Shown here: positions 42,809 to 51,638 of the stretch, piece by piece
How the letters are laid out: the number at the start of each line of letters is the position of its first letter
Position numbering within the stretch: the first letter of the stretch is position 1
Source: an uncultured Shewanella sp.
GTDB taxonomy: Bacteria > Pseudomonadota > Gammaproteobacteria > Enterobacterales > Shewanellaceae
DNA length: 64,000 nt
Assembly (NCBI RefSeq): GCF_947491715.1
Contig: NZ_CANLKR010000003.1
Span: 1-64,000 of the forward strand
Direction: 5' to 3'
The notes under the pieces: model-generated
Seen by the model: only the letters and a program-made list of their open reading frames with translations
Told to the model about the DNA's origin: nothing
Databases searched by the model: none
Made by a program: the position numbers and the translations under genes

Positions 42809-43372
42809 TCAGCTGAAGTGCGATTTATTCTTATTCGTTAACCGATTTGTGATTGTTGAGGCACCTAACCACACTATTAATATCAATAGAGCCGATAGCA
42901 CTATCAATGTAACAGTGTGCTTAGATAGGTTAGCCACAAACAGTATCTTGTATATTAACTTATTAACGTCAGGGAGTTGATTGATAGCAATGATGACATT
43001 GATATTCTCAATCACATCAAATAGTGCTATTACAAAAGGGAGCAAGGCAATATATTTCAGCGTTGAATGGATAACATGGCATGATTTCATGAGTTCTATT
43101 AGCAATAGTGAGTAAGCAAATGCGTAGATTAATGGAAATACCATATCGAGAGTTATTTCATTTAAACGGTAAACTTCCATGCCACTCGAACTTATTGTAT
43201 TAAAAAATTCCTTTATGATTTCGGGACTAAGTGCAACTTGCACATCAAGAGGTTCGATGGTGGAAGAGACTAATGGATACACGAAGAATAAAATAATGAT
43301 TTGTAGTATAAAGTTTAAGATAAGAAATACGCCTGCTTTTTTCCAAGAAGAAAATGTGATTAACCCGTTCAA
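42809..43372 (-). CDS. Unknown four-helix membrane protein
   Basis: 187 residues. Four hydrophobic helices: VFLILNFILQIIILFFVYPL, LDMVFPLIYAFAYSLLLIEL, LKYIALLPFVIALFDVIENI and TVTLIVLSALLILIVWLGA. A periplasmic-looking loop lies between helix 1 and 2. The TTG start is supported by AAGGAAGG 5 nt upstream. Not a named family; it stands alone between two short intergenic regions. Confidence 0.6.
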   Translation of the reverse strand: MNGLITFSSWKKAGVFLILNFILQIIILFFVYPLVSSTIEPLDVQVALSPEIIKEFFNTISSSGMEVYRLNEITLDMVFPLIYAFAYSLLLIELMKSCHVIHSTLKYIALLPFVIALFDVIENINVIIAINQLPDVNKLIYKILFVANLSKHTVTLIVLSALLILIVWLGASTITNRLTNKNKSHFS

Positions 43373-43690
43373 AATGACCTTCCTTGATTATTTATTGGCA
43401 TTTTACTTACGTTAGGAGTGTGCATTTAGTTAGACATGTACACTTGATTTCATTTATCAAGGGTAGAGTGCATAACACGACTTCACAACTTATTTAATCA
43501 GGGTTAAGGATCTGGTGGTTTAATCTGATTGAGGTCAGTACTGTTATTCATTGATCTCTGTAAATCAGAGGTTAAGGCGATTTAGGTGCGTATTTTATCT
43601 CTTAATGCTTGTTTCAAAATCAAGCTTCCTGTGTAATGACTCAATATGGTTATGGTTTTCATTGCCTCTTTTTTATCCTCGCATGGGTGT
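43373..43690. other. 318-bp intergenic region, no gene
   Basis: A plus-strand 99-codon frame (43551-43850) crosses into the opposite-strand gene and has a low-complexity hydrophobic translation; it is not called. No repeats or palindromes were found. Confidence 0.4.
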
Positions 43691-44002
43691 TTATTTCCCT
43701 GTAAAGGTTTGTTTTACCAGTTCTGCTGTTGACTCTAGGCTCTTTTCAAAGGCTGATACTTTATCGGCAATACTGACTGTTAAGGATATCGCGGCAATCA
43801 ACAAAGCAAACAGCGAGAGGTTTTGCGTTTTATTAAACCGATTATCTTGATCTTTCAAGTCAGCTAATACCGATGTGAGGTAGGGAAAGTTAACACTTTT
43901 ATTGGGGTTCAAAGCAAAGAAATGGACTTGTGTGTGACTTAAGTCATTGCGTACGTAACCATATTGATTCTGTGCGTTCAATAACACAATTGCTTTAAAC
44001 AC
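43691..44002 (-). CDS. Unknown small protein with cold-shock-like start and C-terminal membrane helix
   Basis: 103 residues from a GTG. It begins FKAIVLLNAQNQYGYVRND and contains one possible membrane helix (NLSLFALLIAAISLTVSIA) and an amphipathic C-terminus. It is in line with the SDR gene (23 nt gap) on the minus strand. The family is not recognised; the gene could be real because of the close spacing. Confidence 0.4.
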   Translation of the reverse strand: MFKAIVLLNAQNQYGYVRNDLSHTQVHFFALNPNKSVNFPYLTSVLADLKDQDNRFNKTQNLSLFALLIAAISLTVSIADKVSAFEKSLESTAELVKQTFTGK

Positions 44003-44025
44003 ATGCTTACAGACCTTCTAAGAGG

Positions 44026-44739
44026 TTAATGATTCAGCTCCTCCTCGATGGGTCGACACAAAATGGTCATTTGCGGTAATAAGGCATTCGGACTAAGCGA
44101 CAACACAAAATCAACAGCCTTGACGATATCATCTACTTGGATTTTATCTTTATTAGCTATGCGACCATCATTGGTCATGTCGGTATCCACAACACTGGGA
44201 CACAGACAAGTGACCTTGACATTATGGGGCAGTAAGGCCTTAAAGAGGCTTTCACTATAATTGAGTATGGTGGCTTTGGTGGCGCTATACAGGCCTATTT
44301 TGGGCAGAGGGGTTATCGCGCAGTTAGAAGAGAGCATAAAAATAGTGCCATGTTGCTGCCGCTGCATCAGTTGGGCCACTTTATTAGTCATTATTAGGGT
44401 GGATGTGACATTTGTATTGAGCAAATTCTCAACGGTATTACCATCGGCTTCGATAAAATCAGAGGTTAATACGCCTGCAGAGTTGACGAGAATGTCGATA
44501 GTGGAATAGAGCATTAACAATCTATCGATGAGTTGTTCAACACAGTTGGTGTCAGCGAAATGACATCGATAAATGCTGACATCGATGTCGGGATACAATT
44601 TACTGAGCATTTCTTTGGCTTTGATCAGCCTTTCTTTATTCTTAGCCACTAAAATAATGTCGTAGTCTTTGCTGGCAAGGTAACAGGCAATAGCATAGCC
44701 GATACCTCGACTCCCCCCAGTGATTAGTGCAGTAGGCAT
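44026..44739 (-). CDS. Short-chain dehydrogenase/reductase
   Basis: 237 residues. The NAD(P)-binding motif is TGGSRGIGYAIA, then NSAGV (NNAG-like), the catalytic Ser in SSNCAI, and YSATK. Classical SDR length. Similar to FabG-type and 3-ketoacyl or steroid reductases. It converts a carbonyl to an alcohol or the reverse; the substrate is unknown. It is not part of the large minus-strand operon further on (a plus-strand gene lies between). Confidence 0.88.
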   Translation of the reverse strand: MPTALITGGSRGIGYAIACYLASKDYDIILVAKNKERLIKAKEMLSKLYPDIDVSIYRCHFADTNCVEQLIDRLLMLYSTIDILVNSAGVLTSDFIEADGNTVENLLNTNVTSTLIMTNKVAQLMQRQQHGTIFMLSSNCAITPLPKIGLYSATKATILNYSESLFKALLPHNVKVTCLCPSVVDTDMTNDGRIANKDKIQVDDIVKAVDFVLSLSPNALLPQMTILCRPIEEELNH

Positions 44740-45012
44740 AGCGTTGTCCTGATCTAAAGATTCTCATTCGATATCTTACTCTCGAATAGATCGCGTTGGT
44801 ATCTCTTTTTAGGTGAAATGCTCAGATAAAAATAGAGACAATGAATGGGGAAAGGGAGTTGATGATTTTATGTTTCTGTTTTGTTTATTCTGCGTGTTGA
44901 ATCGGGTCTTTGAGTGATAAATTTTTGAATCAAAGTAAAAAAGCTTTAAAAATAGTAGTTAACATGGTTTATATGAACAAAGACGTTTAATGGTCAACTG
45001 AAGGTACCTGTG
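44740..45012. promoter_or_regulatory. Divergent gap upstream of the SDR and DUF3592 genes
   Basis: 273 bases. Contains AT-rich sequence with possible promoters in both directions (for example TTGAATCAAAG..TTTAAAAATAG). No operator-like palindrome seen. Confidence 0.3.
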
Positions 45013-45705
45013 ATGAAATCGATGCCATTACTCCAAAAAATAGTGCTTATTATCGCTGTTTTGATGTTAGGCTTGGCTTTTTATATGGCATCCAATACGT
45101 TAGATTATATTCATGGTGCGACGAGCGGTGTTGGTAAGGTTGTTGATTTTAAAGAAGTCTATTCGAGTCGCTCGATGACGTATGCACCGATTATTGAATA
45201 CCAATTACCCGATGGTAAAACCGCCCATTTTGTTTCGTCAACCAGTGCCTATCCGCCTGCCTATGAGATTGGTGAGCCAGTGGATATTTTGTATTCCACT
45301 AAGCAGCCTCAAAATGTCAGTATTAATGGCTTTTTCTCTTTGTGGATAGGGGAGCTTATTGTGGGAGGCTTAGGCTTAGTGTTTTTAGGGATAGGGTTAT
45401 TCAGCCCTGTATTGGCCTGGATAAGGCGACGAAAAAAAGCCAGCCTGACTATATATGGCGATAGGATAGACACACAACTACAAGGTGTTGAGTGCAATTT
45501 TCAAATAAGAGTCAATGGGCGTCATCCTTATCAGATTATTACTCAGGGAATTAATCCTCGTACCAGCCAGAAACAAACCTTTAAAAGTCAAAATTTATGG
45601 CGTGATCCCACCGCGTATCTTGATAAGCGGTGGATCACTGTTTATGTGGATAAAAAGCGCCCGAAACGTTATGTGATGGATCTCGCTTTTTTAGTCGGTG
45701 AGTGA
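45013..45705 (+). CDS. DUF3592 membrane protein
   Basis: 230 residues. Helix 1 (IVLIIAVLMLGLAFYMA), a beta-rich extracellular domain typical of DUF3592 (GKVVDFKEVYSSRSMTYAPIIEYQLPDGK, then EIGEPVDILYS), helix 2 (LIVGGLGLVFLGIGLF) and a second soluble domain. The ATG at 45013 has AAGG 8 nt upstream. It converges with and overlaps the end of the MFS gene by 15 nt. Family function unknown. Confidence 0.8.
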   Translation: MKSMPLLQKIVLIIAVLMLGLAFYMASNTLDYIHGATSGVGKVVDFKEVYSSRSMTYAPIIEYQLPDGKTAHFVSSTSAYPPAYEIGEPVDILYSTKQPQNVSINGFFSLWIGELIVGGLGLVFLGIGLFSPVLAWIRRRKKASLTIYGDRIDTQLQGVECNFQIRVNGRHPYQIITQGINPRTSQKQTFKSQNLWRDPTAYLDKRWITVYVDKKRPKRYVMDLAFLVGE

Positions 45706-46974
45706 TGGGAAAACGGTTTGCTGTAGCGACTTTTTTTCTTGTGAAATGCACAGCTTCCATAACATTACGCCACCACCGAGGGAAAGCAGACTGTAAATCA
45801 AAAAAAGTGATTTTATGTTCACATTATAATGGAGGGCGAGGCTAATTAAGGTGGCGGAAGCTATCATGCCTGCAGCTGAAATAACATTACTGGCAGCAAA
45901 AATAGTGGTTTTTTGTGTATCAACGCCATTTACTTGCAATAATGCATACCCGAGAAAAAGCAGCTGAGAGCTAAATAAGTTTGATAGTGAAATGATAATG
46001 ATGACTTGTTGGAATTCGCTTAGCAGGCTAATAATAGGAAGATTTTCTTTGAATGCTATCATCATGCTTAAAGCTGCATAACCTAATGCGAAACTCATAC
46101 TTCCTACAAAGATGATTTTACCTTGTGAGAGACGTGTGTTGAGTATTAAAAACACTAGAGAGCCACAGGCAATCGCGACAGTCATGACAACAAATAACAT
46201 GCTGGTATTTACCTCATTGATATTGAGTTGATACTTTGCAAGTGTGGTCATTTGTGAATAACTTAAGTTGATAAAAAACCAATAAAAGCTGATGAGCAAA
46301 CAACCTAAGACTAACTTAGGATCTTGCTTGATCGTTTTAAACATGTGTTGGTATTGTGTGTAAAATGAGCGTGGAGAAGGTGATTTGTTATGGGTAATTT
46401 TATGTTTAATCGCGATATTTTTTTGCTGATATACCCCAATAGCATTGATGAATGTGCACAGTAAAATTCCAGTTATGGCCATTTTAAGGCCTACATGTAA
46501 CAAACCGCCCGCCAATGCGCTACCGATGAGTATGGCGATAATGCTGGATAATTGAAACAGTGTCGAAGATTGACTGCGTTGTTGTTTTTCGACCCTTTCA
46601 TCAATCATGGCTAATTTTAGTGGACCCGTTAAACAGGCGATAATGCCGACAGGAAGTAAGAGTAAGCAGAGTAAATAAAGGTTGTTTATGTATAAACCGT
46701 AGCAGATCACAATGATGATGACATATTCAATGGTTTTCAGTTTTTTAAACAGCGGCAACTTTTGATGATTATCGCCCCATTGCCCAGCTAAGCCTGATAG
46801 CAGCACACTAGGTAACATAAAGAGGGCTAAGCCAAGCGTGGTGAATTGCGCGGCCAGTTGTTCTGATTGCGCTTGAAAGCCAATGAATATTACCAGTGTA
46901 TTTTTAATTAAATGATCTACCGTCGCGCCGGAAAAGTTGACCCAAATTAAGGCACGAAACCCATTTTTATTCAT
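45691..46974 (-). CDS. MFS transporter, LplT-like, last gene of the lipid-type operon
   Basis: 427 residues from ATG 46974 (ATGA overlap with the preceding gene; a longer reading upstream has no support). About 12 membrane segments. The start FRALIWVNFSGATVDHLIKNTLVIF and the GLALFMLPSVLLSGLAGQWGDNH loop with the MFS 'G....D' motif resemble the lysophospholipid transporter LplT and the N-terminal half of related Aas-type fusions. As the final gene of the operon it is the likely exporter or flippase for its product. Confidence 0.82.
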   Translation of the reverse strand: MNKNGFRALIWVNFSGATVDHLIKNTLVIFIGFQAQSEQLAAQFTTLGLALFMLPSVLLSGLAGQWGDNHQKLPLFKKLKTIEYVIIIVICYGLYINNLYLLCLLLLPVGIIACLTGPLKLAMIDERVEKQQRSQSSTLFQLSSIIAILIGSALAGGLLHVGLKMAITGILLCTFINAIGVYQQKNIAIKHKITHNKSPSPRSFYTQYQHMFKTIKQDPKLVLGCLLISFYWFFINLSYSQMTTLAKYQLNINEVNTSMLFVVMTVAIACGSLVFLILNTRLSQGKIIFVGSMSFALGYAALSMMIAFKENLPIISLLSEFQQVIIIISLSNLFSSQLLFLGYALLQVNGVDTQKTTIFAASNVISAAGMIASATLISLALHYNVNIKSLFLIYSLLSLGGGVMLWKLCISQEKKSLQQTVFPSLTD

Positions 46975-48080
46975 TGAGTTTGCTCCTTGAAAAAGGCGCG
47001 GCTGAGCCGACTGAGTATTTTCCAGCCCCATTGTCTAAACCAAGGTAAGTGGTTGACATAAATGGCGGTGTATTCCATTTCTTCTATGCCCCCTCTGGCG
47101 CGTTTATAGTCCATTGCCCCTGCACTGGCATGGTAAATCAGTTGTCTTTCTTCGCATATTTTTGCGATGAGTGCGTTAAGTATGGGGTAGAGATAGGCTT
47201 TTTTATCCAAAGATGTATCGTAACCTGCAAAAGGAACCGTGAGAATATGACCTTCTATATACAGGCCTAGCATCGCGACCAAGTTACCGCTTTGAGGATC
47301 TTGTAATGCCTTTATTTCTAAGGCATCTTGCTCAATGCATGTCTGAAAAAATAGTGGGGTAAACTGTGGATTATGGACTGAGTGCTGTTTGATAAACATC
47401 TTCTGGTAAAGATCATGTAAATGATAGGCATCCGTCTTATCGACTTTTTTAAGCCATTGGTAGGGTGTTTTATTGAAGTAACGGCGATCTTTTTTATTGG
47501 CTCTTTTTTTCATGAGCGTGGGGCAGCGATAATCAATCAGACAAATAGGGCGAGAAGGTAATAATATGAAGCCATCGGCTTTGAATGAGTCGATTAATTG
47601 ACCGTTTAAAGTCGCCGTTAACGAACGAAAGGCGAGTGTATGATTTGGATAGGATTGAGTCAGTTTCTTTCTTATGGCGGTGACGGCCAGAGATGTGTTA
47701 TTGGCATAGAGATTGGTTGACCACAGTCGATTATTAACTTGCACGCACCGGTTAATACGCATCCATTTCAGTGGGGAAGCTAAGCCATTAATCAATAATT
47801 CCAACATTTTTTTTAGGAGCTTAGGGGTGGCTGAGAGTAGGGCATCGCGTCCATAACTGACAAAGGCATTAAAAGGGGAGCACACATAAGAGGATTCATA
47901 TTCTTTATTGTTTATGCTAAAAGGCAGTGTCATACCTTGGTACTGCAATATATTGATTTCAGTATCGACATTGGTAATAAAGGATTGGCAGCCCAAGAGC
48001 ATGTATTGGGCAATCAGATGATCCACGCCGTCAAGGTGAAGCTCGCTAATATTATCAGTAGAAAATAGGTTAATAGGCAT
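46971..48080 (-). CDS. GNAT-like transferase, paralogue C
   Basis: 369 residues from ATG 48080, which shares one base with the stop of the gene before (TAATG). One of three related proteins in this operon. Shared blocks: SSYVCSPFNAFVSY, VNNRLWSTNLY, RSLT..LNG.L...F..DGF, FAGYDTSLDKKAYLYPIL and a final SAGAMDYKRARGG..EYTAIYVNHLP. The second half looks like a GNAT acyltransferase. Related enzymes transfer acyl or amino-acyl groups. No export signal. Confidence 0.7.
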   Translation of the reverse strand: MPINLFSTDNISELHLDGVDHLIAQYMLLGCQSFITNVDTEINILQYQGMTLPFSINNKEYESSYVCSPFNAFVSYGRDALLSATPKLLKKMLELLINGLASPLKWMRINRCVQVNNRLWSTNLYANNTSLAVTAIRKKLTQSYPNHTLAFRSLTATLNGQLIDSFKADGFILLPSRPICLIDYRCPTLMKKRANKKDRRYFNKTPYQWLKKVDKTDAYHLHDLYQKMFIKQHSVHNPQFTPLFFQTCIEQDALEIKALQDPQSGNLVAMLGLYIEGHILTVPFAGYDTSLDKKAYLYPILNALIAKICEERQLIYHASAGAMDYKRARGGIEEMEYTAIYVNHLPWFRQWGWKILSRLSRAFFKEQTQ

Positions 48081-49186
48081 TATGATATTTTTTTCAGAAA
48101 TTTTTCTGAACTCCAGTGGATCAATTTCAATGTCATTTGCCAAAAGTAGCGTTGATAACGGGGTAAATGCTGAAAGGCAATGGCGCCAAATTCTCGGTGT
48201 TCTTTCGCGCCTCGACTGATTTTAAAGTGTTTAACCCCCGTGCCACAATGGAGTTTAATGCCTCGTTGTTGGCATATTTGTAAATTCAGTGCATATAAAA
48301 TCCGATAGAGTCCAAGAGATTGAGAGGCAGAGGTGTCGTAGCCTACGATGGGGTTCATTAGCATATTGCCTTTCTGTTTGATGGCGGTAAATCCCATCAC
48401 TTGTTTTAATTGGTTGCAATACAAGGCCGTAAACTCAAAGAAGCGGTTTTGATGAGTGAGCGCAATATAGTGAGCGTTAAGCTGTGGATTAAGCGCGCTA
48501 TATTGGATGATAAAGAGCTGCTGATAGAGCTCCGCTATTCTTGCATAATGCCTATGGTGAATGTCATCGTGTTGCAACACTGTCAGAGAGGTGTTTTTTA
48601 GCAAGGTTAAATCGCGTTTATTGTCCCGCCTTTGTTGTAAATTGTCATTCGGATTAAAAATGTAAGCATTCATCGTTGGGCTTAGATGATAGCCTAATGC
48701 GGCCAATGTGTTTTTTTTTGGTGATAAATAAGTCTCTTGTATTGAACGATAAACATGACTATGGGTAGGAAAAGCCTCGACCAATAATGCATGAATTTCA
48801 CTCAATTCATCTAAGGTTAATTGACGAGTATGTAAGTTTGTTCCTGTTAGGAAGTTATTGACAAATATAACATTATCTATTTTAAAGAGCTTAAGTATTT
48901 TACCGATAACCGTCAGGGTACCGCGTAGCAGCGGATGGCTGATGGATGTTTGAGGGCTGCGAATAAATGCCGTATAAAGAGAGCATACAAATGAGTTGTG
49001 TTTATGGTATGAGTTAAGGGTTAATGGCAATAATTGGTCATTGATGAGGATCGCAAGGTATTGAGCGTGAACATTATTAATATAATGTGCGGGTGTATTG
49101 GTTATCATGGCTTTGATGTAATCGGCATCATCACAATGAAGTGGTATTTTATCGAGATTAGTTGGCGTAATGAGAATGGCAGTCAT
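48080..49186 (-). CDS. GNAT-like transferase, paralogue B
   Basis: 368 residues from ATG 49186, one nt after the serine hydrolase stop. It carries the same blocks as its paralogues: NSFVCSLYTAFIRS, VNNFLTGTNLH, IVGYDTSASQSLGLYRIL, GTGVKHFKISRGAKEHREFGAIAFQHLP. It lacks the RGG pair of the other two (RGA instead), which may point to a different acceptor. Three copies side by side in one pathway suggest three acylation steps or three acceptor positions. Confidence 0.7.
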   Translation of the reverse strand: MTAILITPTNLDKIPLHCDDADYIKAMITNTPAHYINNVHAQYLAILINDQLLPLTLNSYHKHNSFVCSLYTAFIRSPQTSISHPLLRGTLTVIGKILKLFKIDNVIFVNNFLTGTNLHTRQLTLDELSEIHALLVEAFPTHSHVYRSIQETYLSPKKNTLAALGYHLSPTMNAYIFNPNDNLQQRRDNKRDLTLLKNTSLTVLQHDDIHHRHYARIAELYQQLFIIQYSALNPQLNAHYIALTHQNRFFEFTALYCNQLKQVMGFTAIKQKGNMLMNPIVGYDTSASQSLGLYRILYALNLQICQQRGIKLHCGTGVKHFKISRGAKEHREFGAIAFQHLPRYQRYFWQMTLKLIHWSSEKFLKKIS

Positions 49187-49187
49187 A

Positions 49188-50603
49188 CTATTTTCCTTCT
49201 GCTTGATCACTGCGGGTGAAGGTGATCCGACCACCTTCAGGCACCATAAAACATTCCATTTTGTCACTATAGAGGCGAAGACTGATGGCTTGACCAGCTT
49301 GCTCCGCTAACACTTTGAGTTTCATGCTGCCAAGACTGCGTTGAAGATCGCGATTTTTAAAGCGACCTTTAAAAGTATTGCTTTTAAATAGGCTAAGCTG
49401 GATTTGGTGATCCAAGGGGCCAATACTAAAAGTCAGCTCTGGAGTGATAATGATGTCGCCAACAATGGGGTTATAGTAACGGCCTTTGATTGTTGGCATG
49501 GACTTTGGCTTTCGCAGAGCAGGGATTTTTGAATAGCAATAGTGCCCTAATGCGCGAGGAGAAAGCATTGCAAATTGGGTATTAGGGTAATCGGCATCAA
49601 TGAAAAGCTGTAAGCATTTATCGGCAATTTTTTGTGGAATGATGCTAGAACGATTACACAAAATACCAATGCCTAATTGTTTTTCTTTGACTGTGAGTAA
49701 AAGCGATGTGATCCCTGGAAAACCGCCAGTATGACGGGTAATTGTGTATGGGGAGTGATTTTCAATGAGCCAGCCGCCGCCATAATGACCTGTTTTAGCA
49801 TTGATAGTACAAGGTATTACCCCTCGGGTTAAATAGGCTTGCTCATAGGCAGTCATATTGAGTTTGTCGTGTTGATTATGAGTCCAAAACGTGAGCCATT
49901 TCCCCATATCTTCAATGCTGCAATTGATCCCCGCTGCGCCCAATAATTGATGTGGAAAACGAGACAGAGCGAGCGGGGTATTACCTTGCAAATTGAATGT
50001 TCGTTTGTGAGGTGAGGCTCTATTGTTGTGTTGCAAATAGGCCTGTTTACCACATGAGCTGTGATGCATCCCCAGTGGCTTAAGAATGAATGTCGATAGT
50101 GCCTTCTCAAAGGCGCAATTGAGGGTGGTCTCAATGATTTTTTCAAGGGCAACAAAGCCCAGGTTATTGTAAGCAAACTCAGAGGGCGCTGATGTTTGGC
50201 TGCAATGGGTGAGTGCATTGAGCATTTCATCAGATGAGAAGCCTAAAAAACCTAGATAGTCCATAGCGTATGGCGGCAGCCCTAGAGTATGTGTGACTAA
50301 ATGCACAAGGGTAAACCGCGGATTAAAATTGGGTAAAATGAGATTGACGGGTTGATCCCATGTCAATTTTTTTTGCGCAACCAATATGCCAACGAGGCAG
50401 GCTGTCATGGCCTTAGTGAGAGAAGAAATAGGAAACACTGTGTGCTTATTGAGGGGAATATTTGTGTCAATGGATTGTTTGCCATAGAGACAAAAATGCT
50501 GTTTGTCTTTATGCTGCACAACAATCGCCAAGCCCGGTAATTTGGCGCGTTTGGCCAAGACTTTTGCTTTGTCAAAAAGTGTATCAATATGATGGTCTAT
50601 CAA
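49188..50603 (-). CDS. Class C beta-lactamase-like serine hydrolase
   Basis: 471 residues from a TTG start with AGGA 7 nt upstream. Motifs: S-x-x-K at S61-L-T-K64 (FPISSLTKAMTACLVG), Y144-x-N (FAYNNLGFV), and an HTGG in the KTG position. A C-terminal ~110-residue domain (KGRYYNPIVGDIIITPELTFSIG) is like the Pab87-type lid domain. No signal peptide, so a cytosolic esterase, amidase or acyltransferase rather than an antibiotic-resistance enzyme. In a lipid-type operon it may transfer or remove acyl chains (as LovD-like enzymes do). Confidence 0.85.
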   Translation of the reverse strand: MIDHHIDTLFDKAKVLAKRAKLPGLAIVVQHKDKQHFCLYGKQSIDTNIPLNKHTVFPISSLTKAMTACLVGILVAQKKLTWDQPVNLILPNFNPRFTLVHLVTHTLGLPPYAMDYLGFLGFSSDEMLNALTHCSQTSAPSEFAYNNLGFVALEKIIETTLNCAFEKALSTFILKPLGMHHSSCGKQAYLQHNNRASPHKRTFNLQGNTPLALSRFPHQLLGAAGINCSIEDMGKWLTFWTHNQHDKLNMTAYEQAYLTRGVIPCTINAKTGHYGGGWLIENHSPYTITRHTGGFPGITSLLLTVKEKQLGIGILCNRSSIIPQKIADKCLQLFIDADYPNTQFAMLSPRALGHYCYSKIPALRKPKSMPTIKGRYYNPIVGDIIITPELTFSIGPLDHQIQLSLFKSNTFKGRFKNRDLQRSLGSMKLKVLAEQAGQAISLRLYSDKMECFMVPEGGRITFTRSDQAEGK

Positions 50604-50645
50604 GATGTTATCCTGTGAATAAAGTCGATTAAGAACAGCCCTACA

Positions 50646-51638
50646 TTACAAAAGAAGCTGTTTTTCTCTGAAGGTGGGTACTATGTCATTGTTAAAGGCT
50701 TTGACAATATAAGGACGCATCAGATCGGTTCTTGTCACCATAGGTTTAAACGCGGGATCACCGTTAAGATTGGCTTGTTGAATTTCTAAGATCCGTTTAT
50801 CTTGAAAAAAAGCAAGATATTGAAAAGGAAATAGGGCTTTCATTTTAAAATAGCTCAGTAAGGTTTTCCCTTCCACATAGGTTCGTACAACCATTTTGGT
50901 TTTTTGTGCCGTTTCTGGGATAAGATAAATGATCACTGAAAGCGCAATGCCTTTTTTATTGAAGTACTCTAATTCAATGATGCCAGAGTGATGAATACGA
51001 CCCACACCTTTAATGATGTGGCCGCCAAATAAACGGCTAACGAGTCCCGTTTGCTTTTTTTCCTCAATATATTCTGCTTGGTAACCCGTTTGATGATCGG
51101 TAATACGGACATGGCATAGGTGACGTTTGGGTTGATCCGTGCGAATGATCCCTGTGTGCACAGTATGAGTATGCAGTGCATCTAAGAAATTTTCTGCAAT
51201 ATCCACAAGATTGGCTTCAATGGTACCTATGTGCGTTGAATAACGGTGGCTGGTGTGTACTTTTGGAATAAAAGGTGGCTGAAGGGGCTTGCCACAACTC
51301 AGCCAAATGAGACCATAGGCTTCACATACTGAATAGGTTTTAACCAAGGCGTTTTTAGGGGCTTTGAAATTCACATCACCGGGAATATTGGCTAATTGCC
51401 CTTGGCCATTAAATTGCCAGCCGTGATAGGGGCATTCCAGTATCCCTTGTTTTAAGCAACCATTGGATAAAGGCACACCTCGGTGTGGGCATTGATCTTT
51501 TAAGGCATGCAGTTGATGGCCATCGCGAAATATCACTACGGCTTGATCATGATAAGTCACAGCCAGTGGTTTACTTTTTCTTAATTGATGTGATTGTATG
51601 ACAGGGCGCCAGTGTTCCTGTGCTAAAGATAGAGTCAT
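50646..51638 (-). CDS. Rieske non-heme iron oxygenase
   Basis: 330 residues. The Rieske [2Fe-2S] ligands are CPHRG and CPYHGW (spaced as in the family, residues ~45-70). The mononuclear iron site is in ENFLDALHTHTVH, which matches D-x2-H-x4-H. Enzymes of this type hydroxylate, desaturate or demethylate aromatic, sterol or fatty substrates with a separate reductase. Its start overlaps the next gene's stop by ATGA. No reductase gene is nearby. Confidence 0.9.
   Translation of the reverse strand: MTLSLAQEHWRPVIQSHQLRKSKPLAVTYHDQAVVIFRDGHQLHALKDQCPHRGVPLSNGCLKQGILECPYHGWQFNGQGQLANIPGDVNFKAPKNALVKTYSVCEAYGLIWLSCGKPLQPPFIPKVHTSHRYSTHIGTIEANLVDIAENFLDALHTHTVHTGIIRTDQPKRHLCHVRITDHQTGYQAEYIEEKKQTGLVSRLFGGHIIKGVGRIHHSGIIELEYFNKKGIALSVIIYLIPETAQKTKMVVRTYVEGKTLLSYFKMKALFPFQYLAFFQDKRILEIQQANLNGDPAFKPMVTRTDLMRPYIVKAFNNDIVPTFREKQLLL

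Noticed and set aside
43551..43850. 99-codon plus-strand frame
   Set aside because: It overlaps the opposite-strand 43691-44002 gene, has a low-complexity hydrophobic translation and no ribosome site.
49853..50230. 125-codon minus-strand frame overlapping the serine hydrolase
   Set aside because: It is another frame of the same strand inside a conserved enzyme with all catalytic motifs in the main frame.
49188..50603. Antibiotic-resistance beta-lactamase
   Set aside because: The class C motifs are present, but there is no signal peptide, the protein is too long, and it lies in a biosynthetic operon.
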